A DNA stretch of 10,913 nucleotides. It comes from Desulfobacterales bacterium (GTDB lineage Bacteria > Desulfobacterota > Desulfobacteria > Desulfobacterales > Desulfosalsimonadaceae). The position numbers and the translations under genes were made by a program. Below the pieces are notes generated by a model. That model was given only the letters and a program-made list of their open reading frames with translations. It made no database searches and was not told where the DNA came from. Positions 1-6,705 of this stretch are shown here, in pieces. The DNA is taken from assembly GCA_007135795.1 (NCBI GenBank), contig SLIE01000469.1, positions 1 to 10,913 on the forward strand. The letters are read 5' to 3'. How positions within the stretch are numbered: position 1 is the stretch's first letter; each line of letters starts with the position of its first letter.

Positions 1-2
1 AA

Positions 3-98
3 TCAGAGGCGAAAGCGGTACTCGACGAGGCAATTACAATGGGGGATGCATCCGCCATTGCGCAATTTCTGGCTGATTTCAGATCGAAAAGACTTTAA
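3..98 (+). CDS. C-terminal end of an unrecognised protein (partial)
   Basis: Frame 3 is open from the window edge to a TAA at 96-98 and gives 31 residues ending in QFLADFRSKRL. The composition (alanine-rich, alternating acidic and basic residues, likely helical) is protein-like. Frame 1 is also open up to position 102 but reads as a basic, tryptophan-rich string less typical of a real protein. I do not recognise the family, and 31 residues are too few to assign a role. It is followed at once by a weak inverted repeat with a T-rich stretch that may end its transcript. That a gene ends here is moderately likely; its identity is unknown. Confidence 0.5.
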   Translation, partial: SEAKAVLDEAITMGDASAIAQFLADFRSKRL

Positions 99-123
99 TT
101 AAGCGGTTTTTTTGTAGTCTTTT
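87..123 (+). terminator. Weak candidate terminator after the first gene
   Basis: AAAAGACT (87-94) pairs with AGTCTTTT (116-123) as an 8-bp perfect inverted repeat around a 21-nt loop that contains a run of seven T. The stem is A/T-rich with a large loop, so this is a weak call made mainly from its position at the stop codon. Confidence 0.3.
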
Positions 124-553
124 ATGAGCATTATAAATGAGTTTTCCTTACTATTGCACTGCCTAAAAATATAGCGGGCTTTGCCCGGTTTTAAAGGCGT
201 GCCAGGCAGGAGCCTGGCGCTCCCAGGGGGAAGATTGTGCGGGTGGGAATCGTTGTGGCTGTTTGGTTTTAATTGGAATTAGCGAAACGGTTTTCCAAGA
301 GCCATCTTAATGCCCGCGGCTCCGGGTCAAACCTGGTTGCGCCAGGCTCCCTGCCTGGCATAAAATCCGGGCGATAGCCGGGGCGTTGGTTTTTTTCAAA
401 TGGCAGCAGTCTTTACCCTGATCAACACAGTCTTTCCTTCTGTCGGTCCCGGAGTCGGCATCGAAATAGCGAGTGTTTCCATTCCGATACCAACCCTGAG
501 ACGCAACAAGCGTAGAGTCGTTGTAACGATTCAATATTTACGTGAAAGGTTCC
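99..553. other. Non-coding stretch with REP-like repeats
   Basis: No convincing gene was found in these 455 bases. Short open frames on both strands run straight through the inverted repeat arms and have no ribosome binding site, so they look like chance. The repeat pair (170-385) is listed separately. The part at about 430-500 shows faint six-base periodicity on the minus strand (GATGCC, GACTCC, GGGACC) and may be a decayed simple repeat. Confidence 0.6.
170..385. repeat. Pair of inverted REP-like hairpin repeats
   Basis: The core at 200-220 starts TGCCAGGCAGG and ends AGCCTGGCGC. The segment at 339-360, read on the minus strand, is the same apart from one extra G. Each core is itself a hairpin (GCCAGGC/GCCTGGC with a 4-5 nt loop). 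Similarity continues outward: the CGGGCTTTGCCCGG-like block at 173-187 matches, inverted, the CCGGGCGATAGCCGGGG block at 367-383. Head-to-head hairpin units separated by about 120 bases resemble BIME/REP arrangements. That this is a multicopy genomic repeat is inference. Confidence 0.65.
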
Positions 554-937
554 TTACTTTTTCCTGGAACCGATCAATGGGAGTTCACGGGTGATTTCAA
601 AAAATACGACATGTGTGTCTTCTTCACCTGTAATGTCTTCGTGATATACCCGCCTTCTAAGCGAACTGATGAGTTCCTGGTCCGTATCTTCCTTTACCTT
701 TTTCAAAAAAAATCGTTTGCCCTTATAACCGGGGCCATCTTCCATAAAAAGATAGGCTGCTTTAGGGTTGGACTGCAAGTTGGCATAGGAGAGTCGATCT
801 CGCATCAGCAGGACGAACTTACCATCATCCATAATATGGGGGCGGGCATAGATTGCATTGTCAACATTGCCTTCATTGTCTGCTGTCGATAGAACGGAAA
901 CCCCTTTGTTTTTTTCAAAGTACGCCTTCAGATCCAT
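554..937 (-). CDS. Pyridoxamine 5'-phosphate oxidase-like flavin-binding protein
   Basis: The 127-residue protein fits the small single-domain PNPOx-like split-barrel family, which usually binds FMN (sometimes F420 or haem) as a dimer in the cytoplasm. Visible family features are an N-terminal helix then a strand reading VSVLSTADNEGNVDNAIYARP (about residues 13-33), the strand FVLLMRD (41-47), and LSYANLQSNPKAAYLFME (49-66), the usual helix and strand next to the flavin phosphate. The length is normal for stand-alone members. The ATG at 937 is chosen because AAGGAG lies just upstream (943-948 on the plus strand). It is transcribed alone, opposite to the HAD gene, from a candidate promoter at 999-1026. 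The true substrate cannot be read from sequence; most such proteins are not vitamin B6 oxidases. Confidence 0.85.
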   Translation of the reverse strand: MDLKAYFEKNKGVSVLSTADNEGNVDNAIYARPHIMDDGKFVLLMRDRLSYANLQSNPKAAYLFMEDGPGYKGKRFFLKKVKEDTDQELISSLRRRVYHEDITGEEDTHVVFFEITRELPLIGSRKK

Positions 938-998
938 TGTAACTCCTTTATTCAGTGACTGGTAAACTGTTGCCGTGCTTAGCCTTTTGTCTTATACC

Positions 999-1026
999 AA
1001 AATAGCCAGAAGTGGGGTAATGTCAA
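999..1026 (-). promoter_or_regulatory. Candidate sigma-70 promoter for the flavin-binding gene
   Basis: On the minus strand TTGACA (1026-1021) is followed after 16 bases by TATTTT (1004-999). The -35 is a perfect match and the -10 matches four of six. Transcription would start near 992, leaving a 5' leader of about 55 nt before the ATG at 937. Confidence 0.45.
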
Positions 1027-1290
1027 GTTTAAATAGTTCCAGATGTTCCTCTTGCTCTAATCCTGCAAGTTTATGATGTTGATGAAGTTCGGGCATGTAG
1101 GGACGACCAGCGTGTCGTTTTTCATGCAACCATGTCGACATTCAGGCACTCGCCAGTTGGAAATTTCAATTACGCAACCTTTGACGCAGCCAACACGTTA
1201 AAGCATTGATCAGGGAGTCATAATTAAATTAATGAAGAGTGAAGTGGGACACGGGGTTGAGGAAAGGTCGAAGAAAGCCAGTAGTCTGAC

Positions 1291-1319
1291 TTTACAGGAC
1301 TTGTATGATAGGTTATATT
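1291..1319 (+). promoter_or_regulatory. Candidate sigma-70 promoter for the HAD phosphatase
   Basis: TTTACA (1291-1296) and TATATT (1314-1319) are separated by exactly 17 bases, and each matches five of six consensus positions. The predicted start near 1326 gives a 37-nt leader to the chosen ATG at 1363 and argues against the upstream in-frame TTG at 1327. Confidence 0.45.
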
Positions 1320-1362
1320 AATTAGTTTGACTGATGAAAACAATCCGGAAGGGGTTATGCAT

Positions 1363-2016
1363 ATGGCAGGATTTCAAAAAAAGAAGATATTCGTTTTTTC
1401 TGACTTTGACGGCACGATTACAGCGATGGAAAGCCTTGAAGCAGTATTTGTCAAATTTTTGCCCGGACAGTGGGAGCCTGTTAAAAAGAAGATTTTAGCG
1501 AAAGAGACGACCTTGCGTGAGGCAGTGCCAAGGATCATCGAACAGATACCATCCCAAAAATGTACAGAAATTCTTGAATTTGTTTCACAAATGCCAATAC
1601 GTGAAGGCCTTGAGGATTTTATCGATTTTCTGGATGAAAGGGGTATCCCGCTGGTTATCGTGTCGGGTGGTATCCGGAAAATGGTGGAAATAAAGCTCGG
1701 TGCTCTGATAGAACGTGTTCATGATGTGATCGCAGTGGATGTGGATGCAAGCGAAAAGCATCTTCGGGTTCATTCGGCCTACGCGGGTGGTGATGAGCTG
1801 GTGGATAAAGCCGCTGTGATAAACCGGTATCCGGCAGATGTAAAAGTAGTCATTGGAGACGGTCTTACTGATTTTAACATGGCGCGTCATGCTGATCTTG
1901 TGTTTGCACGCGATGCTCTTTCAACGTATTTGATGGAAAACGGAATTTCTCATATTCAATGGAATGATTTCACGGATGTGAAAAACAGGTTTCAACAATG
2001 GCTTGCTCAAAATTGA
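1363..2016 (+). CDS. HAD-superfamily phosphatase, MtnX/SerB-like
   Basis: This 217-residue cytoplasmic phosphatase of the HAD superfamily (HAD-IB type) would hydrolyse a phosphate ester through an aspartyl-phosphate intermediate with Mg2+. Motif I is SDFDGTIT with nucleophile D14 and acid/base D16. Motif II is the serine in VIVSGG (S101). Motif III is probably K149 in DKAAVI. Motif IV is IGDGLTD with D166 and D170. The ending GDGLTDFNMARHADLVFARD resembles MtnX-like 2-hydroxy-3-keto-5-methylthiopentenyl-1-phosphate phosphatases more than classical SerB, but no methionine-salvage gene is nearby, so the substrate is open. The start at 1363 is chosen because GGAAGGGG (1347-1354) lies 8 bases before it; ATG 1357 and TTG 1327 are in frame but badly spaced. 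The next gene starts about 220 bases downstream, so it may be transcribed alone. Confidence 0.85.
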   Translation: MAGFQKKKIFVFSDFDGTITAMESLEAVFVKFLPGQWEPVKKKILAKETTLREAVPRIIEQIPSQKCTEILEFVSQMPIREGLEDFIDFLDERGIPLVIVSGGIRKMVEIKLGALIERVHDVIAVDVDASEKHLRVHSAYAGGDELVDKAAVINRYPADVKVVIGDGLTDFNMARHADLVFARDALSTYLMENGISHIQWNDFTDVKNRFQQWLAQN

Positions 2017-2235
2017 GCATATTCCGGGTTCGGGCTATTGAAGGTCATGAACCGCTATTCGGTATCTGTCAAAATATGACGAAAACGATGTTGCATGTCA
2101 TTAAGGCAATCAACTGAAATCGCAATAATCCCTCGACTCTTTCAGGCAAGGATCACAGATGCACAACTTTCAATCACTTGTCTGGCCGGTATTGAGAAAG
2201 AGTGTAACGCCAACTATATTCACGGCAAGGACTTG

Positions 2236-3213
2236 ATGTGTCGCATGAACAGTTATTCCCAATTTGATCCCCCGACTTTGCTGAAAAACCCTTTCGTTCA
2301 GTCTTATCTTGCAAGTACGAATTTGCGCGCACTCGGGAAAAGTCCGATGCTTGACGCGGCACGGAAAATGATCATCGAGACTTCCGATAAAACTCGATTG
2401 CTGGGGTTTTATTCGCCGAATCCCAAATCTTCGGGGCTTGTTCTGCTGCTGCACGGATGGGAAGGAAGTTCGGATTCGACATACATTCGCTGTACGGGAC
2501 GCTATTTTTTTGAACGCGGGTATTCTGTATTCCGTCTGAATCTCAGGGATCACGGGGATAGTCATCATTTAAATACCGGGATCTTTTTCGGATCCCTTTT
2601 CAGGGAAGTTTTTGAAGCAGTTCGTCAGGTTGCCCGAATCGAGGCAGACCTGCCGTTTTTCATGGTGGGGTTTTCTCTTGGGGGTAATTATATCCTGCGC
2701 CTTGCTATACAAGATGCCACCGAGTCGATTCCAGGTCTTGCCCATGCGGTTGCCATCAGTCCGGTTATCGATCCGGCCCGGGCAACCCGATTGATCGATT
2801 CCCGTCCGTCATTCAGATATTATTTTTTGCAAAAATGGAGACGGTCGCTTATTCGCAAGCAAGCGGTGTTTCCGGGAAAATACGATTTCAAGGATATCCT
2901 TAAACTGAAAAGCATCTATGATATTACAGCGAAATTGCTGGAACGCTATGGTAATTTCAGTGGCTCCAAGGAATATTTTAACAGTTACACGTTATCCGGT
3001 GAATCGCTGGCAATAATTCAGAGGCCGGCCACTATAATCACCGCCATGGACGACCCAATTATTCCGCCGGATGATTTCAAAGATCTGACTTTCAGTGATA
3101 GCACCCGGCTTGTGATGCATCGTCACGGGGGGCATAACGGTTTTATTGAGACTTGGAATCTCAATGTGTGGTATCAGCCCTTCATGCTTCATCTTTTCAA
3201 CAGTTACCTGTAA
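2236..3213 (+). CDS. YheT-like alpha/beta hydrolase
   Basis: This is an alpha/beta-fold hydrolase of the YheT/EMB8 type (325 residues, normal for the family). Members are predicted carboxylesterases or lipases with mostly unknown substrates. Visible features are the family N-terminus FDPPTLLKNPFVQSYL (10-25), the oxyanion segment LLHGWEGSSDSTY (71-83), the arginine/aspartate motif LNLRDHGDS (101-109), the nucleophile elbow GFSLGGN with S147, an acidic residue in TAMDDPIIPP (D272 or D273) and the catalytic histidine H300 in RHGGHNGF. The frame is open upstream to an ATG at 2095, but those 47 extra residues have no ribosome binding site and do not resemble the family. AAGGA at 2227-2231 supports ATG 2236 (4-nt gap) or ATG 2245 (13-nt gap), so the exact start is uncertain by three codons. 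No signal peptide is evident. Confidence 0.85.
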   Translation: MCRMNSYSQFDPPTLLKNPFVQSYLASTNLRALGKSPMLDAARKMIIETSDKTRLLGFYSPNPKSSGLVLLLHGWEGSSDSTYIRCTGRYFFERGYSVFRLNLRDHGDSHHLNTGIFFGSLFREVFEAVRQVARIEADLPFFMVGFSLGGNYILRLAIQDATESIPGLAHAVAISPVIDPARATRLIDSRPSFRYYFLQKWRRSLIRKQAVFPGKYDFKDILKLKSIYDITAKLLERYGNFSGSKEYFNSYTLSGESLAIIQRPATIITAMDDPIIPPDDFKDLTFSDSTRLVMHRHGGHNGFIETWNLNVWYQPFMLHLFNSYL

Positions 3214-3349
3214 AAGAACCCGCTGGCTCACGCATTACCCCCGCTTGAGATTTGTAATTTTCGATTCGTAATACCGCTTGTTCACCTTTCAATACAAGCC
3301 GTCTGAGTGCGACTTTTTATAGGCATATCAGTCCTGGTTTTAATAAAAA

Positions 3350-3363
3350 AACGAACGTTCGTT
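3350..3363. promoter_or_regulatory. Palindromic operator, likely for a TetR-type repressor
   Basis: AACGAACGTTCGTT is a perfect 14-bp palindrome. A perfect -10 box, TATAAT (3369-3374), begins 5 bases after it, so a repressor bound here would cover the spacer of that promoter. Short perfect palindromes in this position are typical operators of TetR-family repressors, which often control fatty-acid degradation genes. The regulator itself is not in the window, so the protein partner is inferred. Confidence 0.55.
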
Positions 3364-3368
3364 AGATT

Positions 3369-3401
3369 TATAATTGACTTGCATCATATATATAACATAA
3401 A
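3369..3401 (+). promoter_or_regulatory. Candidate promoter(s) of the acyl-CoA dehydrogenase operon
   Basis: Two overlapping possibilities exist. TATAAT (3369-3374) is a perfect -10 but would have an A-run as its -35. TTGACT (3374-3379) with CATAAA (3396-3401) at 16-bp spacing is a balanced pair starting near 3408. Both lie just downstream of the palindrome. The leader to the ATG at 3536 would be about 130-155 nt. Confidence 0.45.
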
Positions 3402-3535
3402 AGACAGAGCATGCGTTATTTTTCAGGTGTCGGGAAGGTGATGACGCTTCGCCTCATTCGTGTGATCGTTAACTTCATATATTTTGTAAGCGTATTTGGA
3501 CCTATTTTTATCGAACTTTTCAGAAAGGAATGGAT

Positions 3536-5356
3536 ATGGCACAGGACCTTGCAGATCGAAGAGACATCGATTTTGTTATCTGGGAACAGATGGGTGGGGA
3601 AGAACTCATTAAATTCGACCTTTACAAGGACTTCAATAGAAAAACCTGCGACATGATCATAACAGAGGCACGAAAGATTGCCATAAAGGAGATGCTCCCG
3701 ACATTGCAGGAAGGGGATACCCAGGAAGTTCGCTTCAGTAATGGAGAGGTGAAAGTACCGGATTCTTTTCACCGGGTTCATAAACTGCTTCTCGAAGGGG
3801 AGTGGGCAAGTTTGCAGGTTCCCACAAAAATGCATGGTCAGGGTGCGCCACCACTGGTTGCCTGTGCGGCGACCGAATATTTCATGGGCGGAAACTGGGC
3901 GCTTATGTCTTATGCCACCATGGGTAACGGTACCGCCGAAATGATCCAGCAGTATGGTACACAGGAACAAAAAGACAAATATATTGAAAAACTCGTTTCC
4001 GGCGAATGGGGCGGAACAATGTTGCTCACGGAATCAGGTGCGGGTTCGGATGTAGGTGCACTGGAAACATCGGCTGTTCAAAACGATGACGGTACATATA
4101 CGTTGAGTGGCAACAAGATTTTTATCACCAACGGGGAACACGACCTGTGTGATAACATCATTCATCCCGTTCTTGCCAGAATCGAGGGAGATCCGTCAGG
4201 AAGCAAGGGAATTTCCATATTTATCGTGCCCAAGTACATGGTCAATGACGATGGTACCCTGGGGGAAAGAAACGACATCGTTTGTACCGGAACCGAAGAA
4301 AAGCACGGCATCCATGCAAGTGCCACATGCTCGATGGCATTGGGAACAAAGGGGAAGTGCGTCGGATTTCTGCTGGGTGAAGAACGCAAGGGAATGCGTA
4401 TCATGTTCCACATGATGAACGGCGCCAGAATGGCAACCGGTCTTCAAGGGCTTTCCTATGCATCTGCCGCGTACATGCTGGCGGTCAATTACGCACGAAC
4501 CCGTATTCAGGGAAGGGATCTCATGGATACCTTCTCCGCGGATGCCGTATCCGTTCCCATTATCAAGCATCCGGACGTGCGAAGAAACCTGTTGTGGATG
4601 AAATCCTATGTGGACGGCATGCGCAGTTTCTTTTACTATACTGCCCGGTGTCGGACATTGTCTCACATTGCCACGTCCGATGAAGATCGGGAATACTACC
4701 TTGACATGTATGATTTGTTGACCCCCCTGATCAAGGATTATCTGGCTGTTCACGGACATGAAGTATGCATCCAGGCCATGCAGGTGTATGGCGGTGCGGG
4801 GTATTGCAAGGATTTTCCGGTTGAGCAGTATGCACGCGATTGCAAGATTGCCTCTATTTATGAAGGCACAAGCGGTATTCAGGCGATGGATCTTCTGGGG
4901 CGTAAGCTTGCAATGAAAAAGGGTGCGGTTTTTGTTACATTCCTGAATGAAATTCAGAAAACGGTCAAGGAAGCCCGGGGCATCAACGGGCTTGAAGCTC
5001 TGGCGGACAATCTTGATGAAGCCGTCAAGCGGCTTGAAGAGATTGCCACGCATCTCGGTAAAACCGTCATGACACCACAAATCAAGGTCGCCTTTGCGCA
5101 CTCACTCCCTTTCCTCGAAGCGATGGGTGATGTCATTATGGCATGGATGCTTGTATGGCGAGCGTCAGTAGCGTCCCAGAAACTTGACAATGCAAAGACC
5201 AAAAAAAGTGATATCGCCTATTACAATGGTCAGATAAAGACGGCGGAATTTTTCATATCAACGGTTTTGCCCGGCACCATGGGCAGGATGAGCGCGATTG
5301 CCAATACATGTCCGGCTGCGATTGAAATTGATGATGAGGGTTTCGGCGGGATATGA
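3536..5356 (+). CDS. Acyl-CoA dehydrogenase, long form (about 600 residues)
   Basis: This FAD-dependent acyl-CoA dehydrogenase oxidises an acyl-CoA to the 2,3-enoyl-CoA and passes electrons to ETF. At 606 residues it belongs to the long subfamily (DmdC / FadE5-like), with an extra C-terminal helical domain after the usual 380-residue core. Visible features are the substrate/flavin motif LLTESGAGSDVGALETSA (163-180), SGNKIFITNGEHD (191-203), the central helix around MMNGARMATGLQGLSYAS, QVYGGAGYCKDFPVEQYARDCKIASIYEGTSGIQ with catalytic base E443, and a C-terminal extension (about 460-606) ending in the glycine-rich DEGFGGI. AAGGA (3525-3529) is 6 bases before ATG 3536; the in-frame ATG at 3530 touches it, so 3536 is preferred. 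The downstream enoyl-CoA hydratase would use its product. Chain length or substrate class cannot be set from sequence; DmdC-type activity on methylmercaptopropionyl-CoA is one possibility. Confidence 0.92.
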   Translation: MAQDLADRRDIDFVIWEQMGGEELIKFDLYKDFNRKTCDMIITEARKIAIKEMLPTLQEGDTQEVRFSNGEVKVPDSFHRVHKLLLEGEWASLQVPTKMHGQGAPPLVACAATEYFMGGNWALMSYATMGNGTAEMIQQYGTQEQKDKYIEKLVSGEWGGTMLLTESGAGSDVGALETSAVQNDDGTYTLSGNKIFITNGEHDLCDNIIHPVLARIEGDPSGSKGISIFIVPKYMVNDDGTLGERNDIVCTGTEEKHGIHASATCSMALGTKGKCVGFLLGEERKGMRIMFHMMNGARMATGLQGLSYASAAYMLAVNYARTRIQGRDLMDTFSADAVSVPIIKHPDVRRNLLWMKSYVDGMRSFFYYTARCRTLSHIATSDEDREYYLDMYDLLTPLIKDYLAVHGHEVCIQAMQVYGGAGYCKDFPVEQYARDCKIASIYEGTSGIQAMDLLGRKLAMKKGAVFVTFLNEIQKTVKEARGINGLEALADNLDEAVKRLEEIATHLGKTVMTPQIKVAFAHSLPFLEAMGDVIMAWMLVWRASVASQKLDNAKTKKSDIAYYNGQIKTAEFFISTVLPGTMGRMSAIANTCPAAIEIDDEGFGGI

Positions 5357-5368
5357 TCATCATTGAGT

Positions 5369-5398
5369 ATGGTGCCTGAACAAATCTTCAGGGACCAT
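5369..5398 (+). promoter_or_regulatory. Hairpin between acyl-CoA dehydrogenase and enoyl-CoA hydratase genes
   Basis: ATGGTGCCTGAA (5369-5380) pairs with TTCAGGGACCAT (5387-5398) as a 12-bp stem with a single G-G mismatch and a 6-nt loop, starting 13 bases after the upstream stop. The tail is only GTTTTC, so it is a poor intrinsic terminator. It more likely acts as an mRNA processing or 3'-end stabilising structure that would let the two genes be expressed at different levels. Confidence 0.55.
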
Positions 5399-5450
5399 GT
5401 TTTCAGCAGTTCAACCGATCCTTTGCATCTTTTTAATGGAGATAACGCCA

Positions 5451-6221
5451 ATGAAACTCGACAATGTAACTTTGGAAGTAAAAGACAATATCGGCACTAT
5501 TGCGATAAACAGACCGCCTGCAAACTCCTGGAGCCTCGCGGCCCTGGAGGATTTTGAAAAAGCACTGGATGCGGTGGAAAAGGACAATAGCATCAGGGTT
5601 GTCATTGTGACAGGAGCGGGAGAGAAGTGCTTTTCCGCCGGATTCGACGTCACTGATGCCGCCAATGTGGCAAAATCCGGACCCATGGGGCAAAGCCTGT
5701 GGACCCGCGTGGACCGTTTCCCCAAGCCAGTTATCGCCGCTATCAACGGGCATGCACTGGGAGGCGGCCTGGAGTTGGCCATATCATGTCACTTCAGAAT
5801 CATGATAGATACCCCCAAGGCAAAAATCGGCCTGACCGAGCTTAATCTGGGGATTATACCCGGCTGGGGTGGGACACAGCGCCTCATGCGAATTACCGGG
5901 AAACAAAAAGCCCTGGACATGATTCTTTTCAGTAAGCGTATCAATGCACCGGAAGCACTCGAAATCGGTTTGGCAGATGAGATACATCCCCCGGAAAAAT
6001 TCATGGAAGCGGTTTATCAATTTGCACAAAAACTTGCCGAACGCCCTCCAATTGCGGTAAGGTGTGTTCTTGAGGCCATAAGCGCCGGAATTTATGAAGG
6101 CATGGATGCAGGTCTCAAAAAAGAGGAGCAAGGAAGTAAGGTCGTTTCCACGTCCAAGGATTGCGTTGAGGGGTTTACAGCCTTTTTGGAAAAAAGGAGT
6201 CCCAGGTTCACCGGGGAATAA
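5451..6221 (+). CDS. Enoyl-CoA hydratase/isomerase (crotonase family)
   Basis: This 256-residue crotonase-family enzyme probably adds water across the enoyl-CoA made by the upstream acyl-CoA dehydrogenase (second step of beta-oxidation). Features in order are the first oxyanion-hole segment GEKCFSAGFDV (57-67), the second in NGHALGGGLELAISC (99-113), and both glutamates used by hydratases: E108 in GGGLE and E130 in LTELNLGIIPGWGGTQR. Having both glutamates favours true hydratase activity over isomerase or hydrolase members that lack one. A basic/acidic C-terminal helix (KRSPRF) ends the protein. ATG 5451 is chosen because GGAGA (5438-5442) lies 8 bases upstream; in-frame ATGs further up (such as 5397) fall in or near the intercistronic hairpin. 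The 94-base gap and same orientation suggest an operon with the acyl-CoA dehydrogenase gene. Confidence 0.92.
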   Translation: MKLDNVTLEVKDNIGTIAINRPPANSWSLAALEDFEKALDAVEKDNSIRVVIVTGAGEKCFSAGFDVTDAANVAKSGPMGQSLWTRVDRFPKPVIAAINGHALGGGLELAISCHFRIMIDTPKAKIGLTELNLGIIPGWGGTQRLMRITGKQKALDMILFSKRINAPEALEIGLADEIHPPEKFMEAVYQFAQKLAERPPIAVRCVLEAISAGIYEGMDAGLKKEEQGSKVVSTSKDCVEGFTAFLEKRSPRFTGE

Positions 6222-6273
6222 ATTACCGATTGCGTGCTTGGGTAAAATCTTTCTCTAAAGGCGGTTTTTGCAT

Positions 6274-6405
6274 ATGTATATTGAATTACAGTATGTTATA
6301 GCACTTGTGGCGGGTATTCTGATACTTGCTGTACCCAAGTTTTTGCGATATATTGTGGCCATTTATTTGATTGCCTATGCTGTAATGGGTCTTATGCGGT
6401 GGTAG
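6274..6405 (+). CDS. DUF3096-like 43-residue membrane micro-protein
   Basis: An ATG at 6274 opens a 43-codon frame ending TAG at 6403-6405. The product starts MYIELQYVIALVAGILILAV, then PKFLRYIVAIYLIAYAVMG, and ends LMRW. This is two short hydrophobic helices joined by a PKFLRY turn, the pattern of the DUF3096 family of small bacterial membrane proteins (N-terminal IELQ, a central GILILxxP, then a YIVAIYLI helix). The function of that family is unknown. AAAGGCGG (6257-6264) lies 9 bases upstream as a plausible ribosome binding site. It sits 52 bases after the enoyl-CoA hydratase on the same strand and could be read through from it. The MITE-like element begins 3 bases after its stop. The family assignment is from memory of the pattern. 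Confidence 0.75.
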   Translation: MYIELQYVIALVAGILILAVPKFLRYIVAIYLIAYAVMGLMRW

Positions 6406-6407
6406 GG

Positions 6408-6548
6408 TACAAGCTATCCCAAAAAAAGATCACGCCCGCAGGCAAGGGGTGAGGCGATGAAAAAGGGGCGCATATACGTATAGGTGAGCATTTTGAAGAG
6501 TCTCACAACGCCGCCAGAGGGTGTTAGATTATTTTGAGATAGCTTGTA
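6408..6548. mobile_element. MITE-like element with 17-bp terminal inverted repeats
   Basis: TACAAGCTATCCCAAAA (6408-6424) is matched inverted by the segment at 6532-6548 (TACAAGCTATCTCAAAA on the minus strand), 16 of 17 bases identical. The enclosed 141 bases include both TA ends, as expected for elements of the IS630/Tc1-mariner group that duplicate a TA on insertion. The interior has no transposase frame but holds a perfect palindrome TATACGTATA (6473-6482) and a GTGAG/CTCAC hairpin (6484-6506). A non-mobile intergenic repeat with the same symmetry is the alternative. Confidence 0.5.
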
Positions 6549-6644
6549 ATAACCCGAATCCAGTACTTATATGTTTCATCTACAGTATTATTGCTTTTCC
6601 GTAAGTTCGGTATGAGTTACGCTATGCGATGAAAAAAATCTCCG

Positions 6645-6676
6645 CCCCGGATGTAAAACGGGGAGAATAATTTTTC
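6645..6676 (+). terminator. Weak candidate terminator upstream of the aroF promoter
   Basis: CCCCG (6645-6649) pairs with CGGGG (6659-6663) around a 9-nt loop, followed by AGAATAATTTTTC. The stem is short, but the place fits: it would insulate the aroF leader from transcripts arriving from the left. Confidence 0.3.
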
Positions 6677-6705
6677 TTGACGAAATGTGTAATTGTTTCT
6701 AAAGA
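6677..6705 (+). promoter_or_regulatory. Candidate promoter for the aroF leader
   Basis: TTGACG (6677-6682) and TAAAGA (6700-6705) are 17 bases apart; the -35 is good and the -10 weak. Transcription would start near 6712, about 76 nt before the leader-peptide ATG at 6788. It is the only reasonable pair seen between the MITE-like element and the leader. Confidence 0.35.

Larger units (their letters stand above)
938..1362. other. Divergent intergenic region with two promoters and a nested hairpin
   Basis: This holds the minus-strand promoter (999-1026), a nested inverted repeat (1093-1127) and the plus-strand promoter (1291-1319). In the nested repeat ACGAC (1103-1107) pairs with GTCGT (1114-1118) inside GCATG (1093-1097) pairing with CATGC (1123-1127), which could be a decayed REP-type hairpin. 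No gene was seen in the rest; open frames are short and lack ribosome binding sites. Confidence 0.5.
3214..3535. other. Intergenic control region of the acyl-CoA dehydrogenase operon
   Basis: The first 130 bases hold only a weak hairpin (CGCTTGT at 3275-3281 with ACAAGCC-type bases at 3294-3299) and no clear terminator. From 3350 come the palindrome, the TATAAT box and a second promoter-like pair, listed separately. An open frame from ATG 3411 runs into the next gene out of frame, lacks a ribosome binding site and is not called. Confidence 0.5.

Noticed and set aside
307..534. Minus-strand open frame of 75 codons
   Set aside because: It runs through the right arm of the REP-like repeat, has no ribosome binding site, and its composition is explained by repeat sequence.
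2027..2070. GGTTC/GAACC inverted repeat after the HAD gene as a terminator
   Set aside because: Only five base pairs with a long loop and no T-run.
2095..2235. N-terminal extension of the YheT-like hydrolase
   Set aside because: No ribosome binding site, and the 47 residues do not resemble the family N-terminus, which begins around FDPPTLLKNP.
3411..3656. Plus-strand frame with a hydrophobic N-terminus before the acyl-CoA dehydrogenase
   Set aside because: It overlaps the real gene out of frame by more than 100 bases and lacks a ribosome binding site; the hydrophobic part comes from A/T-rich leader sequence.
4196..5101. Long minus-strand open frame of 301 codons
   Set aside because: It is a shadow of the acyl-CoA dehydrogenase, whose conserved motifs fix the plus-strand frame.
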